A stretch of 64,000 nt of DNA. Origin: JADJPO01 sp963750395. GTDB taxonomy: Bacteria > Actinomycetota > Actinomycetes > Actinomycetales > Kineosporiaceae. The DNA lies in assembly GCA_963750395.1 (NCBI GenBank), contig CAVVQM010000017.1, positions 164,311-228,310 of the forward strand, read 5' to 3'. The position numbers and the translations under genes are program-made. This document shows positions 44,448-54,465 of the stretch, one piece after another (the stretch's first letter is position 1; every line of letters starts with the position of its first letter). A model generated the notes under the pieces. It had not been told where the DNA came from. It saw only the letters and a program-made list of their open reading frames with translations, and did not search any database.

Positions 44448-47213
44448 GGTGCCGGCGCCCGCGAAGGCCCAGACCCGCGCCGTCCAGGCGGTGGTGGTCC
44501 CGCACACCCATTGGGACCGGGAGTGGTACGCCCCGTTCGAGACCATGCGCTTCCATCTCGTGAAGTTCTTCGACGAGCTGATCCGTGTGCTGGAGGACGA
44601 TCCGCGCTTCCCCGTCTTCCTGCTCGACGGCCAGACGGTGATCCTGGAGGACTACCTCGAGATCCGCCCCGACCAGCGCGAGCGCGTGATCGCCCTGGTG
44701 CGCGCGGGCCGGATGCGCCCCGGTCCCAGTTACGTGCAGCCCGACGAGTTCCACGTCTCCGGCGAGGCGCTGGTCCGCAACATGCTCATCGGCACCCGGA
44801 TGGCCGCGGAGTTCGGCTGGGTGATGCGCGAGGGCTACCTGCCGGACACCTTCGGGCACGTCGACCAGATGCCGCAGATCCTGCGCGGCTTCGGCATCGA
44901 GACGTTCTACGCCATGCGGGGTTTCGGCCAGGACCCCGATGAACTCGGCAGCCAGTTCTGGTGGGAGGGGCCGGACGGCTCCCGGGTTCTCACCGAGTGG
45001 CTCACCGAGAGCTACTCCAACGCCGGCGTCCTGGCGCCGACCTCGGACGCCATGCTGTTGCACCACGGCGCGCTGGTCCGCTACGACACCCTCGCCGAGC
45101 TGCTCGGCCGACTGTCGCCGCGGGCGGCCTCACGCGTGCTGCTGCTGCTCAACGGCGGCGACCACCTTCGGGTGCAGCGCGAGGCCCCCGCCCTGGTCGA
45201 CTCCCTCGGCGCCGATCTGGATCTCGACATCCGGATGGGCGGCCTGGAGGAGTTCCATGCCCTGTTGGACGCCGCGCCGAAGCCCGAGACGGTGGTCACC
45301 GGCGAGCTGCGTTACGGCCGGACGCACGCCGTCTTCGACGGCATCGTCTCGACACGCACCCCGATGAAGGCGCTGAACGAGCGCACCGAGTCGCACCTGA
45401 CCGGCGTCGCCGAGCGTCTCGACGCTCTCGCCACCCTGCTCGACGGGCAGTCCTCGCTGGACTCGCTGCGGTACGCCTGGCGGCAACTGGTCAAGAACTA
45501 CGCCCATGATTCGATCTGCGGCTGCTCGGTGGACGAGGTCCACGAGGAGATGGTCACCCGGATGACCATGATCGGTCAGACCACGGCCGCGGTCGCCGAG
45601 GACGCCCTGGCCCGCATCGCGGCCGCGACGGCGCCGGTCGTGGCCGGTGAGATCCCGATCGTGGTGGTCAACCCGAGCGCCTTCGCCCGCACCGGGCCGG
45701 TGAGCGCCGACGTCCTGCCCGACCTGGACGCCCCGGTCGGCGTCCGCCGGTTCGGATGGCTGCAGGGCGCCGGTGTCGACCTGGGCGGCTACCGGTTGCT
45801 GGACCCCCAGGGCCGCCACGTCCCGCACCAGTGGACGCCCGAGGCGCGGTTGCTCGTCCACGACACCCTCGACCGCCGCAAGGAGCTGACCCTGGACCGG
45901 GTCTCCTTCACGGCCGCCGACGTCCCCCCGCTGGGGACCGCCGTGTATCGCCTCGTTCCGGCCGACGGCACGGGGGAGCCGAGCCCACGCCCGGACCGAC
46001 GACAGCGGCACGGGTTCGGCGCCGATCCTGGACAACGGCGTGTTGCGGGTCGAGGTGGAGCCGGGCGGGACCCTCGCGATCACCGACCTGCGCTCCGGGG
46101 TCCGACTCGGCGGGCTGCTCGACCTCGTCGACGACGCTGACGCCGGCGACGAATACGGCTACGACCCCCTGCCCGGCGACGCACCGTTGTCCGGTACGGC
46201 CGGTGAGGCCGTGGTCGATCTGGGCCCGGACGGCGTCCTGCGCGTACGCCGCCGGATGCCGGTCCCGCGGGGCCTGACCCCCGACCGTGCCCGCCGATCC
46301 GGCGAGGAGGTCGACATCGTGGTGGAGGCCGCCCTGCACCTCGCCCCGGGTGACGACACCCTGTTCGTGGACCTGACCGTGGACAACCCGGCGGAGGACC
46401 ACCGGCTCCGTCTGCGCCTGCCCACCGGGATCCGGACCGGCGACACCGTGGCCGAGTCCGCGTTCGGCACCGTCCGGCGAGACGGCACGCTGCCCGATTC
46501 CACCGGCTGGCAGGACCTGCCGTCCGGGGTGTTCCCCATGCGCCGATTCGTCGCGGTCGAGCAGGACGGCGCCGGGCTCCAGGTCCTCGCCGAGGGACTT
46601 CACGAGTACAGCAGCACCTCCGACGGCGTCCTGTTCGTCACCCTGTTGCGGTGCATCGGCTGGATGGCGCGGGTGGACCACTCCCTGCGGCCGCACAAGA
46701 TCGGCCCGGAGATCGTCACTCCCGGGAGCGCAGTGCCCCGGTCGACACCAGTTCCGTTGCGCCCTGCGACCGTTCAGCGGCGAGGACGGCGCGGGGCACC
46801 TGTACCGGGCGGCGGAACGGTTCTCCGTGCCGCTGCAGGCGTGGTCGCGCTGGGATCGGCAGGTCTCCGGCGCCACGACCACCGATGCCCGACTCGGCCT
46901 GGAACTCGTTCCGCAGGAGGCGGTCCTGTCGGCGGTCAAGACGGCCGAGGACCGAGGCGGCCTCGTCGTCCGGTTCTTCAACAGCAGCGACGAGCCGGTC
47001 ACCGCGACGCTCCGCCCGGCCTTCCCGGTCGCCTGGGCCTCACGGTGCGACCTCGAGGAGATCCACAGGTCCGACCTGACCGTCGAGTCCGACGGCTCGC
47101 TGAACGTCCCGCTCGGGCCGGCCCAGATCGCCACCGTCCTGCTGGGCGCGTCGCCCGGCACGTCGGCCACCGACGCAAAGGAGCGGACCCGCCATGATGA
47201 CTCCATCCGGTGA
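44440..47213 (+). CDS. GH38 alpha-mannosidase, two frame breaks
   Basis: About 920 residues. Zinc-site motif VPHTHWDREWY near the N-terminus, catalytic nucleophile Asp in YLPDTFGHVDQMPQIL, AMRGFGQDPDELGSQFWWEG, then the typical NYAHDSICGCSVDEVHEEM. The C-terminal beta domains follow in two further frames: breaks near 45990 and 46758. The end is the TGA at 47211-47213. The family hydrolyses alpha-mannosides; E. coli MngB (GH38) acts on (phospho)mannosylglycerate. No signal peptide, so it works inside on imported substrate. Glycerate kinase and ABC importer in the same operon suggest mannosylglycerate (inference). Confidence 0.9.
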
Positions 47214-48486
47214 GCCGACTCGGCGAACCATCCTCCAGCTGATGGGCGTCGGCGCCGCCGCGGCGATGCTACCCGGCTGCTCCTCGGGGCAGGACCCCAA
47301 ATCCGTTACCTGGCAGGCCATCCCGTCGTACTCACTCCAGGGGACCGATCCCGAGCGGGTCGGCTACCTGACCGCGCAGCGGGCCGCCTACGAGGCGTCG
47401 TCCGGTTGGCGGCTGATCCCCCAGGTGACCACCGCCGACACCTCGGCCGCCATGGCCAAACTGCTCCTGCAGGCCTCGCAGGGCCGGGCGCCCGACATCT
47501 CCCAGGTCGACGGCTACGTCTTCGGCCGGGTGGCACCGAACGCCCAGCCGCTCACCAGCCAGCTGGCGGCGGCCGGGCTGAGTCTGGACGACTGGTTCCC
47601 CAGCATCCGGGAGACCATGACCGGGGGCGGGGACACCGTCCGCGGGCTGCAGTTCACCACCGACGTGCGGGTGCTGTACTACCGCAAGGACCTCGTGCCC
47701 ACGCCGCCCCAGACCTGGGACGAGTTGCTCAGCATCGCCAAGCCCCTGGCCGACAGCGGGCACGTGGTCACCTTCCCCGCGGGGCGCAGCGAGGGTGCGG
47801 TGACCACGACGCTGTGGCCGCAGTACTGGGACCAGGGCGTGGAGCTGTTCGACGAGTCGGGCGAGCCCGCGTTCGCCACCGGCAAGGGCTACGAGGCGAT
47901 GGCCAACGCCCTCGGCGTGGTGGCCAAGGTGATCGGCCAGGGCGTCGTCCCGGACCGGGTGGCCACCTTCGGCAGGGAGGACGACCAGAACACCGACGTC
48001 GTGGCGGGCCGGACGGCCATGTTCCTCGGCGGCAACTGGCAGGCCGCCGCGCTGAACAACCTGCTGCCCGACAAGGACTTCTTCGACACCTGGGGGGTGG
48101 CCCCGATCCCGAGCGTCTCCGGGGAGCGAAACGTCACCAGCGCCGGGGGATGGGTGTGGGCGGGGTTCACCGACGACCAGGAACGCCTCGACGCCGGCAT
48201 CGACTGGGTGATGCAGACCTTCGTCGGGGACGAGGGCATGGCCACCTGGTGCTCACTCGGCGGGTACCTGCCGCCGCGAGAGAGCGTCTACGACAACCCG
48301 AAGTACGAACAGAACCCGTTCACGCCGACCTTCCGGCAACACCTCAGTGAGTACGCGCGCGCACGCCCCGCCGATCGCAAGTACTCCCTGGTCTCCAACA
48401 GCATGCAGATCGCGCTGTCCAGCGTCGCCGCCGGCAGCAGCGAGCCCGAGCAGGCCCTCGACGACGCCCTCAACAGACTGACCTGA
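47194..48486 (+). CDS. ABC sugar transporter solute-binding lipoprotein
   Basis: 430 residues. N-terminal twin-Arg-like TRRTILQLMGVGAAAAM and lipobox LPGC indicate a lipoprotein, possibly Tat-exported. Binding-protein fold of the MalE/family-1 type: FTTDVRVLYYRKDLVP, TWDELLSIAKPLAD, GRTAMFLGGNWQAAALN, SAGGWVWAGFTDD. Overlaps the mannosidase end by 20 bp. Captures the substrate outside the membrane for the permeases at 48504 and 49453. Confidence 0.92.
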   Translation: MMTPSGEPTRRTILQLMGVGAAAAMLPGCSSGQDPKSVTWQAIPSYSLQGTDPERVGYLTAQRAAYEASSGWRLIPQVTTADTSAAMAKLLLQASQGRAPDISQVDGYVFGRVAPNAQPLTSQLAAAGLSLDDWFPSIRETMTGGGDTVRGLQFTTDVRVLYYRKDLVPTPPQTWDELLSIAKPLADSGHVVTFPAGRSEGAVTTTLWPQYWDQGVELFDESGEPAFATGKGYEAMANALGVVAKVIGQGVVPDRVATFGREDDQNTDVVAGRTAMFLGGNWQAAALNNLLPDKDFFDTWGVAPIPSVSGERNVTSAGGWVWAGFTDDQERLDAGIDWVMQTFVGDEGMATWCSLGGYLPPRESVYDNPKYEQNPFTPTFRQHLSEYARARPADRKYSLVSNSMQIALSSVAAGSSEPEQALDDALNRLT

Positions 48487-48503
48487 GCAGCGGGGAGACC
48501 GCC

Positions 48504-49451
48504 ATGACCACGTCGACCACCGCAGCCGCAACACCCGGCCGAAGCGTCGGCCGGACGAGCCGCAGACGGGACCCGTCGCGGCGGGTCTGGCCGTGGCTTC
48601 TGCCCCTGGCGTCCCTGCTGGCGCTCGTGCTGCTCTACCCGATGATCGAGATCTTCCGGTTGAGCTTCACCGACGCCAGCCTGGTCAGCGGGGAGCCGTA
48701 CTCCTACACCACCGACGCCTACCGCTCGCTGGTCCGCGGCGACGACTTCCGGCACACCCTGAACATCACCTTCCTGTTCGTCCTGTTCAGCACGGTGTTC
48801 CAGCTGGGTATCGGGCTCGCCGCCGCTCTGCTGGTCAACGGCGCGGAACGCCGCGGGCTGCGGGGCACCGTGGTGACGCGGACGGTCGTCCTGACCGCGT
48901 GGGCGGTCCCTGGAGTGATCATCGGTGTGATCTGGCGGCTGCTGTACGAGGAGAGCCCGTCGGGGATCGTCAACTACGGCCTGTCGCTGGTCGGCTTCTC
49001 CGGCGAGACCCCCTTCCTGTCGGACCCCAACGTCGCCCTGGTCTCGGTGGTCGTCGCGAACGTCTGGAGGGGGACGGCACTGAGCATGATCCTGTGCTAC
49101 GCCGGTCTGAAGACGATCCCGGCCGACGTCTACGAGGCCGCGAAGGTGGACGGCGCCAACGCCGCACAGACCCTGGCCCGGGTCACGCTGCCGATGATGA
49201 TGCCGATCCTCACCACGACACTGGTCCTCGTGGTGGTGGAGACGTTCAACACCTTCGACATGGTGCTCTCGCTCACCGGCGGCGGCCCGGGCAACGCGAC
49301 GGAGGTACTCGCCCTGGGCGTCTACGACCAGATCTTCCGTCAGCTCAACGTCGGCCGCGGCGCGGCGATGGCGGTGGTGCTGATGGTGATCAACCTCGCG
49401 ATGATCCTGGTGTACCTCAGACTCGTCGAGCGCCAGGAGAGGACGGCTTGA
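48504..49451 (+). CDS. ABC sugar transporter permease (MalF type)
   Basis: 315 residues with six helices; Arg-rich N-terminus then WLLPLASLLALVLLYPMIEI. EAA loop YEAAKVDGANAAQTLARVTL that contacts the ATPase. ATG 48504 follows a GGGGAG site. No ATPase gene is encoded in this operon, so a shared MsiK-like ATPase elsewhere is expected, as is common in actinobacteria. Confidence 0.93.
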   Translation: MTTSTTAAATPGRSVGRTSRRRDPSRRVWPWLLPLASLLALVLLYPMIEIFRLSFTDASLVSGEPYSYTTDAYRSLVRGDDFRHTLNITFLFVLFSTVFQLGIGLAAALLVNGAERRGLRGTVVTRTVVLTAWAVPGVIIGVIWRLLYEESPSGIVNYGLSLVGFSGETPFLSDPNVALVSVVVANVWRGTALSMILCYAGLKTIPADVYEAAKVDGANAAQTLARVTLPMMMPILTTTLVLVVVETFNTFDMVLSLTGGGPGNATEVLALGVYDQIFRQLNVGRGAAMAVVLMVINLAMILVYLRLVERQERTA

Positions 49452-49452
49452 G

Positions 49453-50287
49453 ATGAGAGCGACACGTTCGGGCAACGCTCGGCTACTACCTGGCCCAGCT
49501 GCTCCTCATCGCGGTGTTCGCGTTCCCGCTGCTGTGGGTGGTGTCGCTGTCGCTGAAGAGCGCGGAGGAGACGCTCCAGTCGCCGCCGAGCCTGCTGCCG
49601 CAGCAGTGGCTGTTCAGCAACTACAGCGACGTCCTCGATACGACGCCGATCGGCCGGTACCTGCTGAACTCGATCGTCCTGGTGGCGCTCAGCGTGGCCG
49701 GCACGCTGCTGCTGGCGGTTCCGGTGGCGTACGCGCTGTCGCGTTTCGTCTTCCCGGGTCGCCGGCCCTACACCCGTGGACTGCTTGCCGCGCAGCTGAT
49801 CTCGCCGTTGATCATCGCCGTGCCCGTGTACCGGCTCTTCGTGGCACTCGGCCTGGTGAACAACTACCTCGGCCTGGTGCTCGTCTACATCGCGATCGTC
49901 GCGCCGTTCATCACCTGGTTCCTCAAGACCTTCATGGACACCATTCCCAGGGATCTGGACGAGGCGGCGGCGATCGACGGCTGCTCCCGGCTGCAGGGTC
50001 TGATCAAGGTGGTGCTTCCGACCGCTCGCCCCGGCATCGTCTCGGCGGGCATCCTGGCCTCGGTGACCTCCTGGTCGCAGTTCGCCATCCCGTTCATCCT
50101 GCTCGACGACCGGGATCTGTACCCGGTCTCGGTCGGCGTGATCAACCTCCAGGCGACCAGCGGCGAGATCACCACCCAGTACCTCGCCGCGGGCAGCGTG
50201 ATGGCCATCGCCCCGGTGCTGGTGATCTTCGTGCTGCTGCAGCGCCAGATCGTCGGCGCGTTGACCGCCGGGGCAGTGAAGGGCTGA
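49453..50287 (+). CDS. ABC sugar transporter permease (MalG type), one frame break
   Basis: About 277 residues. Start ATG 49453, one base after the preceding stop. Within ~30 bp the frame shifts (one extra base) to GYYLAQLLLIAVFAFPLLWV and continues to TGA 50287. The EAA loop is DEAAAIDGCSRLQGLIKVVL. Six helices in all. Forms the channel with the MalF-type partner. Confidence 0.92.
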
Positions 50288-50295
50288 GGCCGCCG

Positions 50296-51400
50296 ATGGG
50301 GCTGCACATCGTCGTCGCGCCGGACTCCTTCAAGGGTTCGGTCGCGGCGACGCAGGCCGCCGAGGCCATCGCGCAGGGGTGGCGCGACCGACGTCCGGAC
50401 GACGTGGTGACGGTGCGGCCGATGGCCGACGGCGGGGAGGGCACGGTCGACGCGATAGCGGCCGCCCATCCGGGCGCCCGCCGCCACGAGCTCGACGTGC
50501 TCGGTCCGCAGTCGCGGCCGGTCCGGGCGAAGTGGGTGATGCTCGGCGACGGCACCGCGGTCACCGAGCTGGCCCAGGGCAGCGGGCTGCCGCTGATGGA
50601 CCGCCCGGACCCGCTCGGCGCCCACACCCACGGGCTCGGTGAGACGATCAGGGCCGCCCTGGACGCGGGCGCGCAGCGGATCCTGGTCGGGCTCGGCGGC
50701 TCGGCGAGCACCGACGGCGGCACCGGGTGCCTGACCGCGCTCGGGGCCCGGTTCCTCGATGCGGACGGCCGCCCGCTGCCGCTCGGCGGCGGCGGCTCTG
50801 GTCGACCTGGCCGGCATCGATCTCGGCGGCCTGCGGCCCGCTCCCGCCGGCGGGGTGGTCTGCCTGAGCGATGTGGTGTCACCGCTGCTGGGACCGGACG
50901 GCGCGGCGGCGACCTTCGGACCGCAGAAGGGCGCCGACGCCGCTGCGATCGACCTGCTGGAACGCGGTCTGCGCACACCTGGCCGGCCGTCTCGGCCGCC
51001 TCGGCGACCACCCCGGCGACGGCGCCGCCGGGGGCACCGGCTACGGGCTGCGGGTGGCCTGGGGCGCGTCGTTGCAGCCCGGCGCCCCGGCCGTCGCCGA
51101 CGCGACCGGGCTGGCCGAGGAACTGCGCGGGCACCGACCTGCTGATCACCGGCGAGGGGCGGTTCGATGCCACCTCGATGGAGGGCAAGGTTGTCGGGTA
51201 CCTTGCCGAGCAGGCCCACGACGGCCGGGGTGGGCCTGGCGATCGTGGCCGGGCAGGCCGCCGCACCTCCGCCGCCCGGCTGCCTGGACCTGGTCACGTT
51301 GGTCGACCTGGCGGGCGGCCCGGACGGCGCCCTCGCCGAACCGGTGCGGTGGCTTCACGCGGCGGGTGCCCAACTGGCCGAGCGACAGAACACGAGGTGA
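50296..51400 (+). CDS. Glycerate 2-kinase, copy 2, four frame breaks
   Basis: Same family and very similar DNA to 38110-39283, but starting at ATG 50296 (MGLHIVVAPDSFKGSVAATQ) without the mannosidase-derived tail. Breaks near 50794, 50982, 51128 and 51220. At each one the sequence has a single base more than copy 1 (G, C, G and A), and copy 1 is in frame there. Likely a functional gene with consensus errors. Product 2-phosphoglycerate enters glycolysis. Position after the ABC permeases and before the isomerase suggests it handles glycerate released by the mannosidase. Confidence 0.88.
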
Positions 51401-51405
51401 GCGTC

Positions 51406-52701
51406 ATGACGCAGTCCGCCCATCCCCCCCCGCCCATTCCGAGCGGCGCCGGATTGCCCTGGACGGCGAACCCGTCGCACCGTCGGTGGCTCGACGCCGA
51501 GTGTGACCGGCTGCTGGACTTCGCCGAGGCATCGCCGCCATCCCGAGGGTGGGTTCGCCTGGCTGGACGACGCGGGCCGCCCCCTGCTCGACCGGCCGGT
51601 GGAGACCTGGATCACCTGCCGGATGACCCATGTCTTCGCCTGTGCCCATCTGATGGGGCGGCCGGGCGCGGGCCCGCTGATCGACCACGGTGTCGCGGCG
51701 CTCACCGGGCCGTTGCGCGACGACGTCCACGGAGGGTGGTACGCCGGAACCGGCGAGGGCCAGCAGGACAAGCGGGCCTACGATCACGCGTTCGTCGTGC
51801 TGGCCGCCTCGAGCGCCGCGGCGGCCGAGCGGCCGGGAGCCGCTGACCTGCTCGCAGAGGCACTGCAGGTGATGGGCACCCGGTTCTGGCGCGAGGACGA
51901 GTCGATGGTCGCCGACGTGTGGGACCGCACCTGGGCCGAGCTGGAGGACTACCGCGGCGTCAACGCGAACATGCACACGGTGGAGGCCTTCCTCGCCGCC
52001 GCCGACGTCACAGGCGATCCGACGTGGCACCAGCGGGCGGTCCGGATCACCAACGCGTCGTCGACGGCTTCGCCGCTCCCAACGGCTGGCGACTGCCGGA
52101 GCACTTCGACTCCACCTGGCAGGAGCGGCCCGACTACAACCGGGACACCCCCGACCACCCGTTCCGACCCTTCGGCGTGACCATCGGTCACCTCTTCGAG
52201 TGGGCCCGCCTGGCCCTGCACGCACGGGCGAGCCTGCCTGCAGGGTCGTCGTCCACGGTCGCGGAGGGGTTGCTGGACGGCGCCGTCCAGCTGTTCCGTA
52301 CCGGCGTCCGGGACGGGTGGGCGGTGGACGGCGCGGACGGGTTCGTCTACACCACGGACTGGGACGGCACGCCCATGGTGCGGGACCGGCTGCACTGGGT
52401 GGTCACCGAGGCGATCGCCGCCGCGGCCGCGCTGCGCGCAGCCACCGGTGAGGCGCAGTACGAGCGGTGGTATCGCACCTGGTGGGATCACGCACGCACC
52501 GCGTTCATCGACCACGAGGCGGGGTCCTGGCACCACGAGGTGGACCCCGTCGCCCTCCGGCCGGCGGCCACCGTCTGGCAGGGCAAACCCGACGTCTACC
52601 ACGCGTTCCAGGCGACGCTGATCCCGCAGCTGCCTCTGGCTCCGACGCTCGCGACCGCCCTGCGCGGCATCGGCCCGGCGTCGGCGGACCTCGTGCCCTG
52701 A
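51406..52701 (+). CDS. AGE-family sugar epimerase/isomerase (mannose isomerase-like), two frame breaks
   Basis: About 430 residues of an alpha/alpha-barrel related to N-acylglucosamine 2-epimerase, YihS and mannose isomerases. Seen: WITCRMTHVFACAHLMGRPG, YDHAFVVLAASSAA, NANMHTVEAFLAAADVTGDP, the signature FGVTIGHLFEWARLALHA, and RLHWVVTEAIAAAAAL with a catalytic His. Breaks near 51535 (extra base) and 52050 (missing C: ITN then RVVDGFAAPNGWRLPEHFD). Likely converts free mannose to fructose (inference). Last gene of the LacI-controlled operon. Confidence 0.85.
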
Positions 52702-52744
52702 CGACACCGGCACCCGACGACGGGCGGAGCGGAGGCGAGTGAGG

Positions 52745-53368
52745 ATGGCGCGAAGGGCGAATCCCTGGGACTTCGATCCGGTGCGGCTGGCCGCCCACGA
52801 GTGCGACGCCTGGGTCGGCTACTACCGGCGGGACTGGCGCCTGGTGCTGTCCGCGGTGGTGGGCATGGTGCGCACCGGGTTCGGGATGTCGTGGCCGAGA
52901 ACGTTGCTCGGCGCCTGGTACGTGGTGCGGGCGAACCAGGTCTGGGCGCCCTACCCGGACAACGACCCGGACGCCGCGCGGCGGCTGATGGCACGGTTCT
53001 ACGCGCTCGTGGGTCGCGTCCACGGCCTCGGCCTGGACCCGGTCGAGGCCGCTCGCCGTGAGGTCGACTGGTGGCACGAGCACCGGGTGCTGCAGCGCGA
53101 GCGCACCGACGACGACGAGACCGCCCTGGTCGCCGCCCTGACCCGCCTGTACGCCTACGTGTACGAGCGTCCGGAGGACTCGGTGCGCCCGGCGGCGCGC
53201 CATCGGGCGCTCGCCATGCGGATCTCCGACGCCTGGGTGGCCGATGGCTGTCACCTCGAGGACCCGCGGGTGCGTGAGGAGCGCGCCGAGCTGGTCGCCT
53301 CGTACTCCGCTCTGCTGGATGCGGTCACGGCGGGCGGGCACGAACGACCCGACAGCGTTGACACCTAG
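52745..53368 (+). CDS. Conserved hypothetical protein
   Basis: 207 residues, no recognised domain. Trp/Tyr/Arg-rich and helical: AAHECDAWVGYYRRDWRLVL, SWPRTLLGAWYVVRANQVWA then PYPDNDPDAARRLMARFYAL. No signal or membrane helix. ATG 52745 is preceded by GGAGG. The last ~35 codons are duplicated at 56034-56148 and the first codons at 41395, so pieces of this gene have been copied twice in the window. Confidence 0.65.
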   Translation: MARRANPWDFDPVRLAAHECDAWVGYYRRDWRLVLSAVVGMVRTGFGMSWPRTLLGAWYVVRANQVWAPYPDNDPDAARRLMARFYALVGRVHGLGLDPVEAARREVDWWHEHRVLQRERTDDDETALVAALTRLYAYVYERPEDSVRPAARHRALAMRISDAWVADGCHLEDPRVREERAELVASYSALLDAVTAGGHERPDSVDT

Positions 53369-53380
53369 AAAGACTAGGCA
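53266..53380 (+). repeat. 115-bp direct repeat, copy 1
   Basis: Matches 56034-56148 with about five mismatches. It covers the end of the 52745 gene plus TTGACA and the CCTAG...CTAGG element, but here the -10 box is degenerate. Confidence 0.9.
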
Positions 53381-53495
53381 GCGTCGCCGGGTCGCAGCGG
53401 CGTGGGTTTCGGGAGCCTGTTCTGGCGAGAGCCGGCCATGGACCGTGGGCCCGGCGGGTGCATAGGGTCGCGACGGTGCTTCTCTTGGGGAGGGT

Positions 53496-54005
53496 GTGGT
53501 CGTGGTGCGACGAGCGAGGACAGTGGTCGGCGTTCTACTGGGAGCGGTGGCGGCGCTCTTGGCGGTCTTCGTGGTCGGGATGCGCACCAAGTATCCGCCG
53601 GTCGTCGACCGGGTCCGCCGGTTCGCCCGGGACGTCGGCAACCCCCGGCTGCTGCCGTCGGCGGGCAAGCCGGGAGCGAGGGCGTCGATCATCCGGCACA
53701 CCGGCCGGACGTCGGGCACGGCCTACGAGACCCCCGTCACCGTCCTGGAGGCGGACGAGGGGTTCGTCATCGCGTTGCCGTACGGGCCGAACACCGACTG
53801 GCTCAAGAACGTCCTGGCGCAAGGGTCCACCACGTTGGTGCATGAGGGAAACCGCTACCGCGTCGATCAGCCGGAGGTGGTCCCGACCCCGCAGGTCGCT
53901 CACGCCTTCTCGGCGCAGGAACAGCGGACACTGCGCTGGCTCGGCGTGCAGGAGTGTCTCCGGCTTCGCCGGGTCGGTCCCGGTCAGGCCGAGGAGACCG
54001 ACTGA
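53496..54005 (+). CDS. Nitroreductase/quinone-reductase family protein (F420-type, Ddn-like)
   Basis: 169 residues: one N-terminal helix (VVGVLLGAVAALLAVFVVGM), then the split-barrel fold with IIRHTGRTSGTAYETPVTVL and NTDWLKNVLAQGSTTLV. The family includes deazaflavin-dependent nitroreductase Ddn, which uses F420H2 to reduce quinones. GTG 53496 is the start. The N-terminal helix may tether it to the membrane. Confidence 0.85.
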   Translation: MVVVRRARTVVGVLLGAVAALLAVFVVGMRTKYPPVVDRVRRFARDVGNPRLLPSAGKPGARASIIRHTGRTSGTAYETPVTVLEADEGFVIALPYGPNTDWLKNVLAQGSTTLVHEGNRYRVDQPEVVPTPQVAHAFSAQEQRTLRWLGVQECLRLRRVGPGQAEETD

Positions 54006-54129
54006 GCATCGTGGGGTCGTCACGACGGTCGTCCGAAGACGGCTGGGTGACCGGCAAGGGGCACGCACTTCCCCGGCCGCGGCACCCTGACCCTGTGGCC
54101 GCTGTTGACAGCGGTCTACGCGGCAAACG

Positions 54130-54273
54130 TCACTTGACGGCGGCGAGCTTCGCCTGCAGGGCTCGCAGACGGACGAGCACGTCCTTCTGGTCATGGCTGA
54201 AGTCGCCAAGGAAGGCCTTGACGGCGTTGCGCAGCAGGGCCAGTTCGTCGTCGGTCACGGAGATCTCGGGCAT
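54130..54273 (-). CDS. Small hypothetical protein (47 aa)
   Basis: MPEISVTDDELALLRNAVKA then FLGDFSHDQKDVLVRLRALQ AKLAAVK: acidic N-terminus and two amphipathic helices. ATG 54273 is preferred over the in-frame starts upstream because a TACGCT box lies 6 nt before it, suggesting a leaderless transcript. Function unknown. Confidence 0.6.
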   Translation of the reverse strand: MPEISVTDDELALLRNAVKAFLGDFSHDQKDVLVRLRALQAKLAAVK

Positions 54274-54465
54274 ACCGCCAGCGTAGGGACTACCGGATGA
54301 CAGGACCAGAGCGCTGACCATCGCCTCACCCACATCGCTCCACCCGCATCCGTGCACCACGGTGACATCGGCGGACTCGCTGACCTCGACACCCGGCTAG
54401 CCAACGCGATCGCTCCGTACGCGGCTTGCCCTGGTCGGCCCGGGCCGCGCGGGGGTGGCGGCTCG

